Positions 9,657 to 17,664 of a stretch of DNA of 22,507 nt are shown piece by piece (position 1 is the first letter of the stretch; every line of letters starts with the position of its first letter). The notes beneath the pieces are model-generated. The model saw only the letters and a program-made list of their open reading frames with translations. It ran no database searches and was not told where the DNA came from. The position numbers were made by a program, and so were the translations under genes. This stretch comes from Actinomycetales bacterium (GTDB taxonomy: Bacteria; Actinomycetota; Actinomycetes; Actinomycetales; Dermatophilaceae). Where the stretch lies: assembly GCA_016710645.1 (NCBI GenBank), contig JADJVI010000048.1, positions 1 to 22,507 on the forward strand. The letters run 5' to 3'.

Positions 9657-9694
9657 AGGTATGCCGTGCGCTCGGGTGAGCGCACGGCATACCT
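9657..9694. terminator. Bidirectional terminator-like hairpin built from the GTATGCCG repeat
   Basis: AGGTATGCCGTGCGCTC (9657-9673) and its exact reverse complement (9678-9694) form a perfect 17-bp stem with a GGGT loop. It lies between two convergent genes: the DUF2505 stop is 43 nt to the left and the pruA stop is 21 nt to the right. It can therefore serve both as a terminator, although without a long U-tract. Each arm carries one copy of the over-represented 8-mer in opposite orientation. Confidence 0.8.
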
Positions 9695-9715
9695 ATGTGC
9701 CTTGAGGGCGAGGGG

Positions 9716-11346
9716 TCAGCCCATCGACGGGTAGCGGTAGTCCGTCGGCGGGACGAAGGTCTCCTTGATCGAGCGCACCGAGGTCCAGCGCATGAGGTTC
9801 TGAGCTGCGCCGGCCTTGTCGTTGGTGCCCGAGGCCCGGCCGCCGCCGAACGGCTGCTGGCCGACGACCGCGCCGGTGGGCTTGTCGTTGATGTAGAAGT
9901 TGCCCGCGGCAAAGCGCAGCACGTGCATCGCGTGGGCGATCGCCACGCGGTCCTGGGCGATGATCGAACCGGTCAACGCATAGGGGCGCGAAGGACTCCA
10001 TCTGGGTGAGCATGGCGTCGTAGTCGGCGTCCTCGTAGACGTGCACCGAGAGGATCGGACCGAAGTACTCCACTCGCAGGCAGTCGTCGGTGGGGTCGTC
10101 GACCTTGAGGATGGTCGGGCGCACGAAGTAGCCCTCGGAGTCGTCATAAGTGCCGCCGGCGACGACCTCGATGCCCGGTGTCGCATGGGCCCGGTCGATC
10201 GCGGCCTTGTGGTCGGCGAAGGCACCGGCGTCGATGACCGCACCCATGAAGTTGCCCCCAGTCGGTGACATCGCCCTGGGTGAGCGAGTTGGCCTCGTCG
10301 CACAGCTGCTGGCCCATCCGCTTCCACAGCGAGGCGGGGATGTAGGCGCGCGAGGCAGCCGAGCACTTCTGCCCCTGGAACTCGAAAGCGCCCCGAATGA
10401 GCGCGGTGCGCAGCACGTCGGGATCGGCCGACGGGTGGGCGACGACGAAGTCCTTGCCGCCGGTCTCGCCGACCAGGCGGGGGTAGGTGCGGTAGGTGCC
10501 GATGTTCTTGCCGACCGTCTCCCACATCGAGTGGAAGACCGACGTCGACCCGGTGAAATGCAGACCCGCGAAGTCGGGCGAAGAGAGCACGGCGTTGGAG
10601 AGCGTGGCGCCGTCACTGGTGACCAGGTTGATGACGCCCGGGGGCAAGCCGGCGGCTTCCAGGATCGCCATGGTGTAGTGCGCGGCGAGCTGCTGAGTGC
10701 GGGCCGGCTTCCACACGACGGTGTTGCCCATGAGCGCCGGCGCGGTCGGGAGGTTGCCGCCGATCGCCGTGAAGTTGAACGGCGTGATGGCGTAGACGAA
10801 GCCCTCCAGCGAGCGGTAGTCCGACCGGTTCCACACGCCGCGGGAGTTGAGCGGCGGCTGCTCGGCGAGGAGTTGCTGGGCGAAGTGCACGTTGATCCGC
10901 CAGAAGTCGATCAACTCGCACGCCGAATCGATCTCGGCCTGCGGTGCGGTCTTGCTCTGGCCGAGCATGGTCGCGGCGTTGAGCGTGGCGCGCCACGGAC
11001 CGGCCAACAGGTCGGCGGCCTTCAGCAGGATGCTCGCGCGGTCCTCGAAGGCCAGGTCGCGCCACATCGGGGCGGCGGCCATCGCGGCGTCGACGGCCGA
11101 CTGGGCCTGGTCCGCGCTCACCAGCTTCATCCGCCCGAGCACCTTGGCATGGGCATGCGGCTGGACGACACTCGCCTCACGGCCGTCACCCATGACCTTG
11201 CGGCCGCCGATCGTGCTGGGCAGGTCGATGCACTCGGACCCGATGCGGTCGAGTTCGCGCTGCAGGGTGGCCCGTTCGGGGCTACCGGGTGCGTATCCGA
11301 GGACCGGTTCGTTGACCGGCGCCGGCACGCGGGATTGGGCATCCAT
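9716..11346 (-). CDS. pruA: L-glutamate gamma-semialdehyde (1-pyrroline-5-carboxylate) dehydrogenase (two frameshifts as given)
   Basis: This enzyme oxidises glutamate semialdehyde, the open form of P5C, to glutamate with NAD, the second step of proline catabolism. ATG 11346 is preceded by AGGAGG with an 8-nt gap. The span of about 543 codons fits the long PruA class. Landmarks are VYAITPFNFTAIGGNLPTAP, GLHFTGSTSVF, the catalytic Glu in LVGETGGKDFVV, the catalytic Cys in EFQGQKCSAASRAYIP, EYFGPILSVHVYED, and QQPFGGGRASGTNDKAG near the C-terminus. Two frame changes sit exactly at homopolymers: C-run 10255-10259 and G-run 9983-9986. One extra base in each explains them. No proline dehydrogenase (putA/prodh) gene is in the window. 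Its product glutamate is the substrate of the gdh gene in the same window. Confidence 0.95.
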
Positions 11347-11415
11347 CGAGGGATCCTCCTCGTCGAGGGCTGATAGGGCCCATCGTGTCACCTTCCGGTG
11401 CCCCACTCACCTCCC

Positions 11416-11470
11416 CTCGCGGGCCACTCGCGCGTTGCTCGCGAGTCGCTCGCGAGTTCCACGCGGGCTT
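11416..11470. repeat. Phased 11-bp repeat array in the pruA/gpsA divergent promoter region
   Basis: Four direct repeats with core CTCGCG start at 11416, 11427, 11438 and 11449, exactly 11 bp apart: CTCGCGGG, CTCGCGCG, CTCGCGAG and CTCGCGAG. A weaker fifth (CACGCGGG) follows in register at 11460. Two units are also 8-bp palindromes. One unit per helical turn puts all sites on one DNA face, as expected for cooperative regulator binding. The array is 70-124 bp before pruA ATG and 40-94 bp before the gpsA start, so it could control either or both genes. Confidence 0.65.
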
Positions 11471-11509
11471 CCTCGCATCGGGCCGGTATGCCGTGCCACG
11501 CTTGCCCCT

Positions 11510-12523
11510 GTGAGTGACACTTCCGCGCGCCCCCAGGTGGCCGTGTTCGGCACCGGGAGTTGGGGCACGGCATACACCTCGGTCCTGGCCGCTGCGGGGT
11601 GCACGGTGCGGATGTGGGGGAAGTTCCCCGACGAGGTGGACGACATCCAGCGGACCCACACCAGCGCCCGCTATCTGCCCGATCTCGTTCTGCCAGAGAG
11701 TGTTTCGGCGACGACCGATCCCGGTGAGGCGCTTGACGGCGCGCGGATCGCGGTCCTCGCAGTGCCCGCGCAGACGCTGCGCGCCAACCTCGCCGAATGG
11801 GGTCACCTGCTGCCTGACGACGTCATCGTCGTGTCGCTCATGAAGGGCCTAGAGAAGACCACCTCCCTGCGGATGAGCCAGGTCATCGACCAGGCTTGCC
11901 ATGTGCCCCTTGAGCAGATCGCCGTCGTGTCGGGGCCGAATATCGCCCGGGAGATCGCCGCGCGCGAGCCCGCCGCCACGACCGTCGCGTCCAAGCACCT
12001 GCCCACCGCGCACGCTGTGGCGGACGCCTGCCACACGGCATACTTCCGGCCCTATGTTCACGACGACGTCGTCGGCGCTGAGCTGGGCGGCTGCGTGAAG
12101 AACGTCATCGCCTTGGCCTCCGGGATGACCGAGGGGTTGGGGATGGGCCACTCGGTGACCGCCGCGGTCATCACGCGGGGCTTGAGCGAGATGCGGGCGC
12201 TCGGCGAGGCGATGGGGGCGCACCCGGCGACCTTCGCGGGGTTGGCGGGGGTCGGCGACCTGGTCGTCACCTGCCTGTCGCCGCACTCGCGCAACTCCAC
12301 CTTCGGGCGCAACCTCGGCAAGGGGCTGACCGTCGATGAGGTCGTCGCCGTGACCAAGCAGACCGCCGAGGGCGTGTCTTCATGCGCGGCGATGCTCGCG
12401 CTCGCGCAGGCCCACGGTGTCTGGATGCCCATCGTCGCCAATGTCACGGCGGTCGTTCACGAGGGGCGCACGGCCACGGAGTTCGGCCAGGTCATCCGCG
12501 ACCTGCTGACGGCGGGCGAGTGA
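11510..12523 (+). CDS. gpsA: NAD(P)H-dependent glycerol-3-phosphate dehydrogenase
   Basis: GpsA reduces dihydroxyacetone phosphate to sn-glycerol-3-phosphate, the backbone of phospholipids; it is cytosolic. The 337-residue frame from GTG 11510 (MSDTSARPQVAVFG) contains the dinucleotide motif GTGSWGTA at residues 12-19. VSLMKGLEK, SGPNIAREIA, the catalytic Lys in LGGCVKNVIALASG, GLAGVGDLVVTC and SRNSTFGRNLGKG follow in family order. The length is normal and the frame intact. No Shine-Dalgarno or clear -10 hexamer is placed before this GTG, so the start rests on homology. Its TGA overlaps the next start in GTGA (12520-12523), indicating an operon with the GDPD gene: one product makes glycerol-3-phosphate and the other releases it from glycerophosphodiesters. 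Confidence 0.95.
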   Translation: MSDTSARPQVAVFGTGSWGTAYTSVLAAAGCTVRMWGKFPDEVDDIQRTHTSARYLPDLVLPESVSATTDPGEALDGARIAVLAVPAQTLRANLAEWGHLLPDDVIVVSLMKGLEKTTSLRMSQVIDQACHVPLEQIAVVSGPNIAREIAAREPAATTVASKHLPTAHAVADACHTAYFRPYVHDDVVGAELGGCVKNVIALASGMTEGLGMGHSVTAAVITRGLSEMRALGEAMGAHPATFAGLAGVGDLVVTCLSPHSRNSTFGRNLGKGLTVDEVVAVTKQTAEGVSSCAAMLALAQAHGVWMPIVANVTAVVHEGRTATEFGQVIRDLLTAGE

Positions 12524-13356
12524 CCCGCGTGCATCGTCCGGCGCGTGACTTTCCCTACTTCGACGCGCCGCCCATCGGACTGGCGCATCGCGGCGGGGCG
12601 CTGCACCCAGACAACGTCGGGCGTGAGAACACCCTGGAGGCGTTCGTCACCGCCGTCGGCCTGGGCTTTCGCTATCTCGAGACCGACGTGCACGCCACGC
12701 GCGACGGGGTGGTGGTCGCCTTCCACGACGCATCGCTGGACCGGGTCACCGACGGCACGGGCGCGATTGCCGACCTCACCTGGGAGGAGGTCTCGCGGGT
12801 GCGGATCGACGGCCGGTATGCCGTGCCGCGCCTGGACGACTGCCTGGCCACCTTTCCCGAGACCCGGTTCAACATCGACATCAAGGCACCCGGTGCGGTG
12901 GCGCCGTTGTGGCGTCTCATCCAGGACTTCGGCGCGGCCCACCGGGTCTGCGTGGGGTCCTTCTCCATGCAGCGGTTGCGCGACTTCCGGGCGCTGGCCG
13001 GGGGTCGAGTGGCGACGGCAGCCGGTCCGTCGGAGGTGGCGGCGTTGCGGTTTCGGCCGAGCCGGGTGCCCCCTGGGCGAGATATCGGCCAGGTGCTGCA
13101 GGTGCCCGAGACGATCACCTGGCCGGTCCGGCATACCGGATCTCACGGCGCCGGGCGCACGGTGACGCGCCTGGTGACCCCGCGGCTGCTGGAGCGGGCT
13201 CACGCACGCGGAATGCAGGTGCACGTGTGGACCGTCGATGACCCTCATCCGATGCACCGGTTGCTCGACCTCGGGGTCGACGGCCTGGTCAGCGATCGGA
13301 TCGACGTACTGGCCGAGGTGTTGGCTCAACGCGGGGCCTGGCCGCCCGGCTCCTGA
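12520..13356 (+). CDS. Glycerophosphodiester phosphodiesterase (GDPD/UgpQ family)
   Basis: This enzyme hydrolyses glycerophosphodiesters to glycerol-3-phosphate and an alcohol. The frame from GTG 12520 (4-bp overlap with gpsA) gives 278 residues; GTG 12529 is an alternative start. Catalytic motifs are IGLAHRGG (first catalytic His and Arg), the metal-binding Glu in RENTLEAF, and LETDVHATRDGVVVAFHD (metal ligands and second His). FNIDIKAPG and a C-terminal HVWTVDD/GVDGLVSD pair follow. No signal peptide is seen, so it is likely cytosolic. The C-terminal barrel strands are complete and the frame is clean. Related proteins include phospholipase D-like GDPDs, so the substrate is not fixed by sequence. 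Confidence 0.92.
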   Translation: MTRVHRPARDFPYFDAPPIGLAHRGGALHPDNVGRENTLEAFVTAVGLGFRYLETDVHATRDGVVVAFHDASLDRVTDGTGAIADLTWEEVSRVRIDGRYAVPRLDDCLATFPETRFNIDIKAPGAVAPLWRLIQDFGAAHRVCVGSFSMQRLRDFRALAGGRVATAAGPSEVAALRFRPSRVPPGRDIGQVLQVPETITWPVRHTGSHGAGRTVTRLVTPRLLERAHARGMQVHVWTVDDPHPMHRLLDLGVDGLVSDRIDVLAEVLAQRGAWPPGS

Positions 13357-13385
13357 GCGGATGCGCCGCCGGTCGGCCCGGCAGG

Positions 13386-13391
13386 TAATCT
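13386..13391 (+). promoter_or_regulatory. -10 element of a leaderless promoter for the MFS gene
   Basis: TAATCT is followed by 6 nt (CACGGG) and GTG 13398. No Shine-Dalgarno sequence fits this start. The element indicates a promoter inside the 41-bp gap after the GDPD gene, so the transporter need not depend on the gpsA operon. Confidence 0.55.
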
Positions 13392-13397
13392 CACGGG

Positions 13398-14882
13398 GTG
13401 ACCGAGCCTTCCCGACTGCCTGCGGCGACGCCGCGCACGGGACCGATGTCACCGGCATACCGGGTCGTCACGGTCGCGCTCGTGCTGCTCACGACGATGA
13501 TCGCCTTCGAGGCGATGGCGGTCTCGACGGCGATGCCGCGGGCCGCTGCGGAACTCGATGCCATCGGTGGCTATGGGTTGGCCTTCTCGTCAATGATGAC
13601 CGCGATGCTGCTGGGGATTGTCGCAGCGGGGATCTGGGCGGACCGTGCCGGTCCCCTGCCAGCTCTGTATGCCGGCCAGACCCTCTTCGCGATCGGCACC
13701 CTGGGCTGCGCGCTCGCGCCGTCGTGGGGCGTGCTCATCGGTGGTCGGGTGGTCACCGGCGTCGGGGCGGGGCTGGTCATCGTGTCGGAGTTCGTCGCGA
13801 TCGGCCGGGTTTTCCCTGCGCCGTTGCGCCCGCAGGTCTTTACCTGGCTCTCAGCAGCGTGGGTCATCCCGTCGGTCGTCGGAGCACCGGTGTCCGGGTG
13901 GCTGACGACGGTCGCCTCCTGGCGCTGGGTGTTCGGGATTGTCGTCGTGCCCGCCGTAGTAGCCGGCGCCTTGGTGTTCTTGCGACGGGCTGACATCGGT
14001 GTTCCGCCTCCGGCTGACGAGACCGCCGACGAACTCGACGTCGCCGATCACCGCCGCACCGCGCGCCTGGGGTCAGTGGTCGCCCTGTCTGCGGGGCTGG
14101 TGCAATTGGCCATCCACGAGCGGCAAGCCGGCTCCGAGGCTGCCGGCGCATTGTCCTCGCTGGGGGTCGTGGCTGCGCTCGCGATCGTCGGCGTCATCGG
14201 ATTGCTCTGGGCCACACCGCGATTGCTGCCCGCGGGCACTTTGGTCGCGCGCCGCGGGCTCCCGTCTGTCATCGCCTCCCGCGCACTGTTCAACGGGTCG
14301 TTTATGGCGACCGTGACCTTCCTGCCGCTCATGCTCGTGCAGCGGTGGAACCTCGGCCTGACCATGGCCGGCGCTGTGCTCGCGACGGGGTCCGTGGGGT
14401 GGAGCCTCGGGTCGTGGCTGCAGGGTCGGGTGCGCTCTGATGGGTTGGCGCGACGGGTTCACCTGGTCTGGGGTGGTGCCGCGGTGTTGACCGTCGGCAC
14501 GCTGGCGGTCATCGCAGCCGTGCTCACCCAGGCCTCTCCCTGGGTCTTCGCGGCCTGTATCGCGGTATGTGGACTGGCCATGGGCGCGGGCTCGACGACC
14601 CTGTCGGTGCTGGTCCTCGACCTCACGTCGGCACAGGAACACGGTCGCGCCTCGGCCGCGCTCCAGCTGTCGGACGTGCTCGGCTCGGTCGTGGGGATCG
14701 GAGCGGCCACGGCGATCTTCGCCAGCGGCGACCACGGCGGCCGGGCGGTCTACCTCGCGATCTACACGCTGCTGGCGGCGATCGCGGCCCTCGCGGTGGT
14801 CACCGGATTGCGCTGTATGCCGTCCCACTCACCTGCCGCTGCCGCCGCTGCCTCCGCTGCCTCCGCCGGCCGGACGTCCTGA
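13398..14882 (+). CDS. Major facilitator superfamily transporter (drug-efflux DHA2-like)
   Basis: This is an integral membrane transporter of 494 residues with about 14 hydrophobic segments. The first is at residues 22-45 (VVTVALVLLTTMIAFEAMAV) and the last at about 450-475. A motif-A-like loop GIWADRAGP lies between segments 2 and 3. FEAMAVSTAMPRAAAEL is the D1-like signature typical of the EmrB/QacA-type DHA2 group, and VGAPVSGWLT is a motif-C-like antiporter signature. The start is GTG 13398, supported by the leaderless -10. The C-terminus ends in an Ala/Ser-rich tail (AAAAAASAASAG). The substrate cannot be told from sequence. The frame is intact. The methyltransferase gene follows after 34 nt on the same strand. 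Confidence 0.9.
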   Translation: MTEPSRLPAATPRTGPMSPAYRVVTVALVLLTTMIAFEAMAVSTAMPRAAAELDAIGGYGLAFSSMMTAMLLGIVAAGIWADRAGPLPALYAGQTLFAIGTLGCALAPSWGVLIGGRVVTGVGAGLVIVSEFVAIGRVFPAPLRPQVFTWLSAAWVIPSVVGAPVSGWLTTVASWRWVFGIVVVPAVVAGALVFLRRADIGVPPPADETADELDVADHRRTARLGSVVALSAGLVQLAIHERQAGSEAAGALSSLGVVAALAIVGVIGLLWATPRLLPAGTLVARRGLPSVIASRALFNGSFMATVTFLPLMLVQRWNLGLTMAGAVLATGSVGWSLGSWLQGRVRSDGLARRVHLVWGGAAVLTVGTLAVIAAVLTQASPWVFAACIAVCGLAMGAGSTTLSVLVLDLTSAQEHGRASAALQLSDVLGSVVGIGAATAIFASGDHGGRAVYLAIYTLLAAIAALAVVTGLRCMPSHSPAAAAAASAASAGRTS

Positions 14883-14916
14883 GCTGTCCAGCGCTCGGTT
14901 GTGCGACGGCGACGGC

Positions 14917-15756
14917 ATGTCACACACCGTCTCGGGGCACCCGGGGCACCCGGGCGATCACCACCACCGCTACACCCATGGCCATGACGCTGCCACCATC
15001 GCATCCCACTCCGCGCGCACGGCAGTCGACAGCGCGGCATACCTCGTGCCCGTCCTCTCGGCTGGGATGAGCCTGCTGGACGTCGGGTGCGGACCCGGGA
15101 GCGTGACCCTCGACTTGGCCAGGCTGGTCTCCCCCGGCCAGGTCGTGGGCTGTGACAGCGCTCCCGAGGCGCTTGAGGCCGCGCGAGCCACTGCGGCTGC
15201 CAGCGAGGACACCGTGACCCGATTCGTGGTCGGCGACGCGCTGGGCCTGCCGTTCGATGACGACAGCTTCGACGTCGTGCACGCCCACCAAGTGCTGCAT
15301 CACATGAGCGACCCCGCCCAAGCACTGCGCGAGATGGCCCGGGTGGCCCGACCCGGCGGGTGGGTCGCGGCCCGGGAAGCCGACTACGGGGCGATGGTCT
15401 GGTACCCCGATGTCCCGGGCCTGCAGGAGTGGCGCGCGCTCTACCAGGTCGTGGCGCGCGCCAACGGTGCCGAGCCGGACGCTGGGCGGCGGATCCGCGC
15501 ATGGGCCACGGCGGCCGGGCTGACTGACGCCACCTTCTCGACGTCGGTCTGGACCTACGCCGATCGCGAACGCTGCCGCTGGTGGGGCGAGAGCCAGGCG
15601 CAACGGTATGCCGGTGAAAAGTTCGCCGAGCAGGCGTTGGCGGCGGGAGCCAGCCAGGCCGACCTCGACCGGATCGCTGCAGCATGGCGCACCTGGGGCG
15701 GCTCTCCGGAGGGGTGGTTCGCCCTCTTGCACGGCGAGGTTCTCGCGCGGGTCTAG
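14917..15756 (+). CDS. Class I SAM-dependent methyltransferase (Methyltransf_11/UbiE-like)
   Basis: This is a 279-residue methyltransferase of unknown substrate. After a His-rich N-terminus (residues 8-23, HPGHPGDHHHRYTHGH) comes the SAM-binding motif I LLDVGCGPGSVTLDLA at residues 53-68. Then follow an acidic CDSAPEALEAA (motif II region) and VVGDALGLPFDDDSFDVVHA with LHHMSDPAQALREMARVARPGG (motifs III and IV). The His-rich start is common in this actinobacterial subfamily and need not be a metal site. The start is chosen at ATG 14917; no clear ribosome binding site precedes it. The short gap suggests co-transcription with the MFS gene, which would fit modification and export of a small molecule, but that is inference. 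Confidence 0.88.
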   Translation: MSHTVSGHPGHPGDHHHRYTHGHDAATIASHSARTAVDSAAYLVPVLSAGMSLLDVGCGPGSVTLDLARLVSPGQVVGCDSAPEALEAARATAAASEDTVTRFVVGDALGLPFDDDSFDVVHAHQVLHHMSDPAQALREMARVARPGGWVAAREADYGAMVWYPDVPGLQEWRALYQVVARANGAEPDAGRRIRAWATAAGLTDATFSTSVWTYADRERCRWWGESQAQRYAGEKFAEQALAAGASQADLDRIAAAWRTWGGSPEGWFALLHGEVLARV

Positions 15757-15812
15757 GGATTCGGCGGCGCCATCAGAGGCCGCTCTGGGCCATCCACCAG
15801 TGCGCCTGAACT

Positions 15813-15829
15813 GAGTTTGGGTGAAACTC
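15813..15829. other. Small inverted repeat upstream of the DUF222-HNH gene
   Basis: GAGTTT (15813-15818) and AAACTC (15824-15829) form a 6-bp inverted repeat with a 5-nt spacer, 57 nt after the methyltransferase stop. It could be a weak terminator or an operator. It lies just upstream of the -35 of the next gene. Confidence 0.3.
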
Positions 15830-15837
15830 GATAGCCC

Positions 15838-15866
15838 TTGCGCTCGAACATATGTCTTAGTACAAT
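15838..15866 (+). promoter_or_regulatory. Promoter of the DUF222-HNH gene (-35 TTGCGC, -10 TACAAT)
   Basis: TTGCGC (15838-15843) and TACAAT (15861-15866) are separated by exactly 17 bp. The start codon ATG 15873 comes 6 nt after the -10, so the message should be leaderless. This is the best sigma-70-like promoter in the window. The spacer is almost entirely filled by the SOS-like box listed separately. Confidence 0.65.
15844..15859. promoter_or_regulatory. LexA/SOS-box-like operator
   Basis: TCGAACATATGTCTTA matches the mycobacterial SOS consensus TCGAAC-R-NN-TGTTCGA well. The left half TCGAAC is perfect, the purine and the TGT are present, and the last four bases diverge. It lies between the -35 and -10 of the DUF222-HNH gene, where LexA would block polymerase. 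SOS boxes upstream of 13E12-family genes are known in M. tuberculosis, so position and neighbour both support the call. Confidence 0.6.
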
Positions 15867-15872
15867 GGCCGC

Positions 15873-17570
15873 ATGACGATCACTCACCTCGACCGACAGC
15901 CAGGCGGCGGTATGCCGTCCGGCCGGGTCCCGGGTGAGGAGCGGGTGAAGTCGGGGGTGGTGGGGCTGTCGACGGCGGTGGTGCATGCGACGTTCGATGG
16001 GATCCACGCCAAGCTGGCCGCTGACTCGGATGTTGAGGTCGTGATCTCGTCTGCGGACATCCACGAAGCCGATCGGATCGTGCGACGGGCAGAAGCGCTG
16101 CGGTTGGCCCTGGTAGCTCGGGCCGATCAGCAGCAGGTGCATCGCCGGTTCGGGCATTCGTCGACGTCGGCGTGGGTCGCTGCGACCACTCGAAGTGGGG
16201 GTGCGACGGCACAACGTGACGTCGTGCTCGCGACCGCGTTGGCGGACGGGTTGGACCTCACGCGTGAGGCGTTCGAGGCTGGTGAGGTCTCGGTGTCGAA
16301 TGTCGGGATCGTCGTGCGAACCATGAACAAGCTGCCCAAGACCCTGACGCCGGTGGAGAGGGAGAAGGTCCAAACCTCGCTCGTGCGCCAGGCCGCCCAT
16401 CTGAACCCCGGGAAGTTCGACCGGGCAGCGAAGGTGGCGCTGGCTGCCGCGGAGAAGACCGCCGCTGAAGTCGCCGATCACCTTGAGCACCAATTGTTGG
16501 ATGAGGAACGTCGGGCGTACCGGTCCTCGACGGTGACCCTGCGTGACCTGGGCAACGGCACCACCGAACTGCGGGCACTGCTGCCGACCACGGTCGCGGG
16601 GGTGCTGCGGAAGGTGTTGCAGTCGATGACCGCACCCCGCCGCGATCACCTGCGCCACGCCGCCGAAAAGGCCCTCGCTGACGGACAAACCCCAGCCGGA
16701 TGTTTCACCGACGGATCCGTCGCGGCTGACCTGCTCAGTGCCACCAGCACGCCCGAGCACTCGGCGTTCGGTGCGGGTGCCCAGACGACGACCGGTAGCA
16801 CCGGCGGACATGGGCACGCGGCATTCGGGACTGTCGGGGCAGAGACGACCGGCGCGACCGGGCGGACGGCAGGAACCTTCGGCCAGGAGCCCTTCGGGAT
16901 CGGCGCCACTGCCGCCGAGGCAGCGACCGGCGCGAGCGGACAGCGGGTTGAGGGGCGGAACGCGGACTGGGCCGACATCGACTGGGCCCACCGCCGCGGA
17001 CGCGCTCTCACCGAGTTGATCGAGCACTTGGACACCGAGAAGCTCACCGGGAAAGTCGCCTCCACCGTCATCGTCACGATGACCGCCGAACAAGTGATGG
17101 GCGCCGCGAAAGCCGCCCAACTGCAAGCCACTGTCCATGAGCTGACCGGGACCCTCCTGCAGATGAGTCCCTCCAGTGCAGCAGCCACCACCGACACCGG
17201 ACACCTGCTCTCGGCCAGCGCCGCCAGACGGATCGCCTGCGCCGCCGACATCCTCCCCGCCATCCTCGGAGGACCCAGCCAAATCCTCGACCTCGGCAGA
17301 CAGAACCGATTCTTCAACGACCACCAACGCACCGCACTAGCCACCATCTACGAGACCTGCGCCGCGGAAGACTGCGACCGCCCATACGCCTGGTCCGAGC
17401 TACACCACGAAGACCCATGGTCCCGAGGCGGGCTGAGCGACCTCGACAAAGCCGTGCCCTTGTGCGGCTTCCACCACCGGACAATGCACGACCCCGCCTA
17501 CCACCACCAGATCACCCGAGACGAACACGCACTAGGGGCTAAGACAATCCACTTCCAGCTTCGGACGTAG
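15873..17570 (+). CDS. DUF222 and HNH endonuclease domain protein (13E12 repeat family)
   Basis: This is a 565-residue protein with an N-terminal DUF222 domain (about residues 40-280) and a C-terminal HNH nuclease domain (about 496-540). Residues 496-501 supply C-x4-C (CAAEDC), followed by SELHHEDPWSRGG with the HH pair and LCGFHHRTMHD completing the zinc and catalytic set. Between the domains lies a Gly/Thr/Ala-rich linker (about residues 288-360) with loosely repeated AFG and TTG units. The family is multicopy in many actinobacteria and related to mycobacterial REP13E12 elements. Its biological role is not established; DNA cleavage is expected from the HNH motif. The gene stands alone with its own leaderless, SOS-like promoter. 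Apart from one copy near its 5' end it lacks the genome-wide 8-mer, which would fit recent acquisition. Confidence 0.92.
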   Translation: MTITHLDRQPGGGMPSGRVPGEERVKSGVVGLSTAVVHATFDGIHAKLAADSDVEVVISSADIHEADRIVRRAEALRLALVARADQQQVHRRFGHSSTSAWVAATTRSGGATAQRDVVLATALADGLDLTREAFEAGEVSVSNVGIVVRTMNKLPKTLTPVEREKVQTSLVRQAAHLNPGKFDRAAKVALAAAEKTAAEVADHLEHQLLDEERRAYRSSTVTLRDLGNGTTELRALLPTTVAGVLRKVLQSMTAPRRDHLRHAAEKALADGQTPAGCFTDGSVAADLLSATSTPEHSAFGAGAQTTTGSTGGHGHAAFGTVGAETTGATGRTAGTFGQEPFGIGATAAEAATGASGQRVEGRNADWADIDWAHRRGRALTELIEHLDTEKLTGKVASTVIVTMTAEQVMGAAKAAQLQATVHELTGTLLQMSPSSAAATTDTGHLLSASAARRIACAADILPAILGGPSQILDLGRQNRFFNDHQRTALATIYETCAAEDCDRPYAWSELHHEDPWSRGGLSDLDKAVPLCGFHHRTMHDPAYHHQITRDEHALGAKTIHFQLRT

Positions 17571-17664
17571 CCACAGAATGAGCGGCGAAGTCTGCCCAAT
17601 CTGCGCAGAGAGCGCCGCGGCCGGGTGACGCCTGTATCCGAAGCCTGGGTTTGGCGATCAACGG

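Noticed and set aside
10150..11373. Plus-strand open frame (407 codons) opposite pruA
   Set aside because: The composition is dominated by Arg, Gly and Val typical of an antisense shadow, and pruA is unambiguous on the other strand.
14938..14985. His-rich N-terminus of the methyltransferase as a metal-binding or metallochaperone module
   Set aside because: A THGHH-like opening is common in this methyltransferase subfamily. No other metal-related gene is nearby.
15753..17327. Minus-strand open frame (524 codons) opposite the DUF222-HNH gene
   Set aside because: The plus strand shows complete DUF222 and HNH motifs and a promoter. The antisense frame is low-complexity and unrecognisable.
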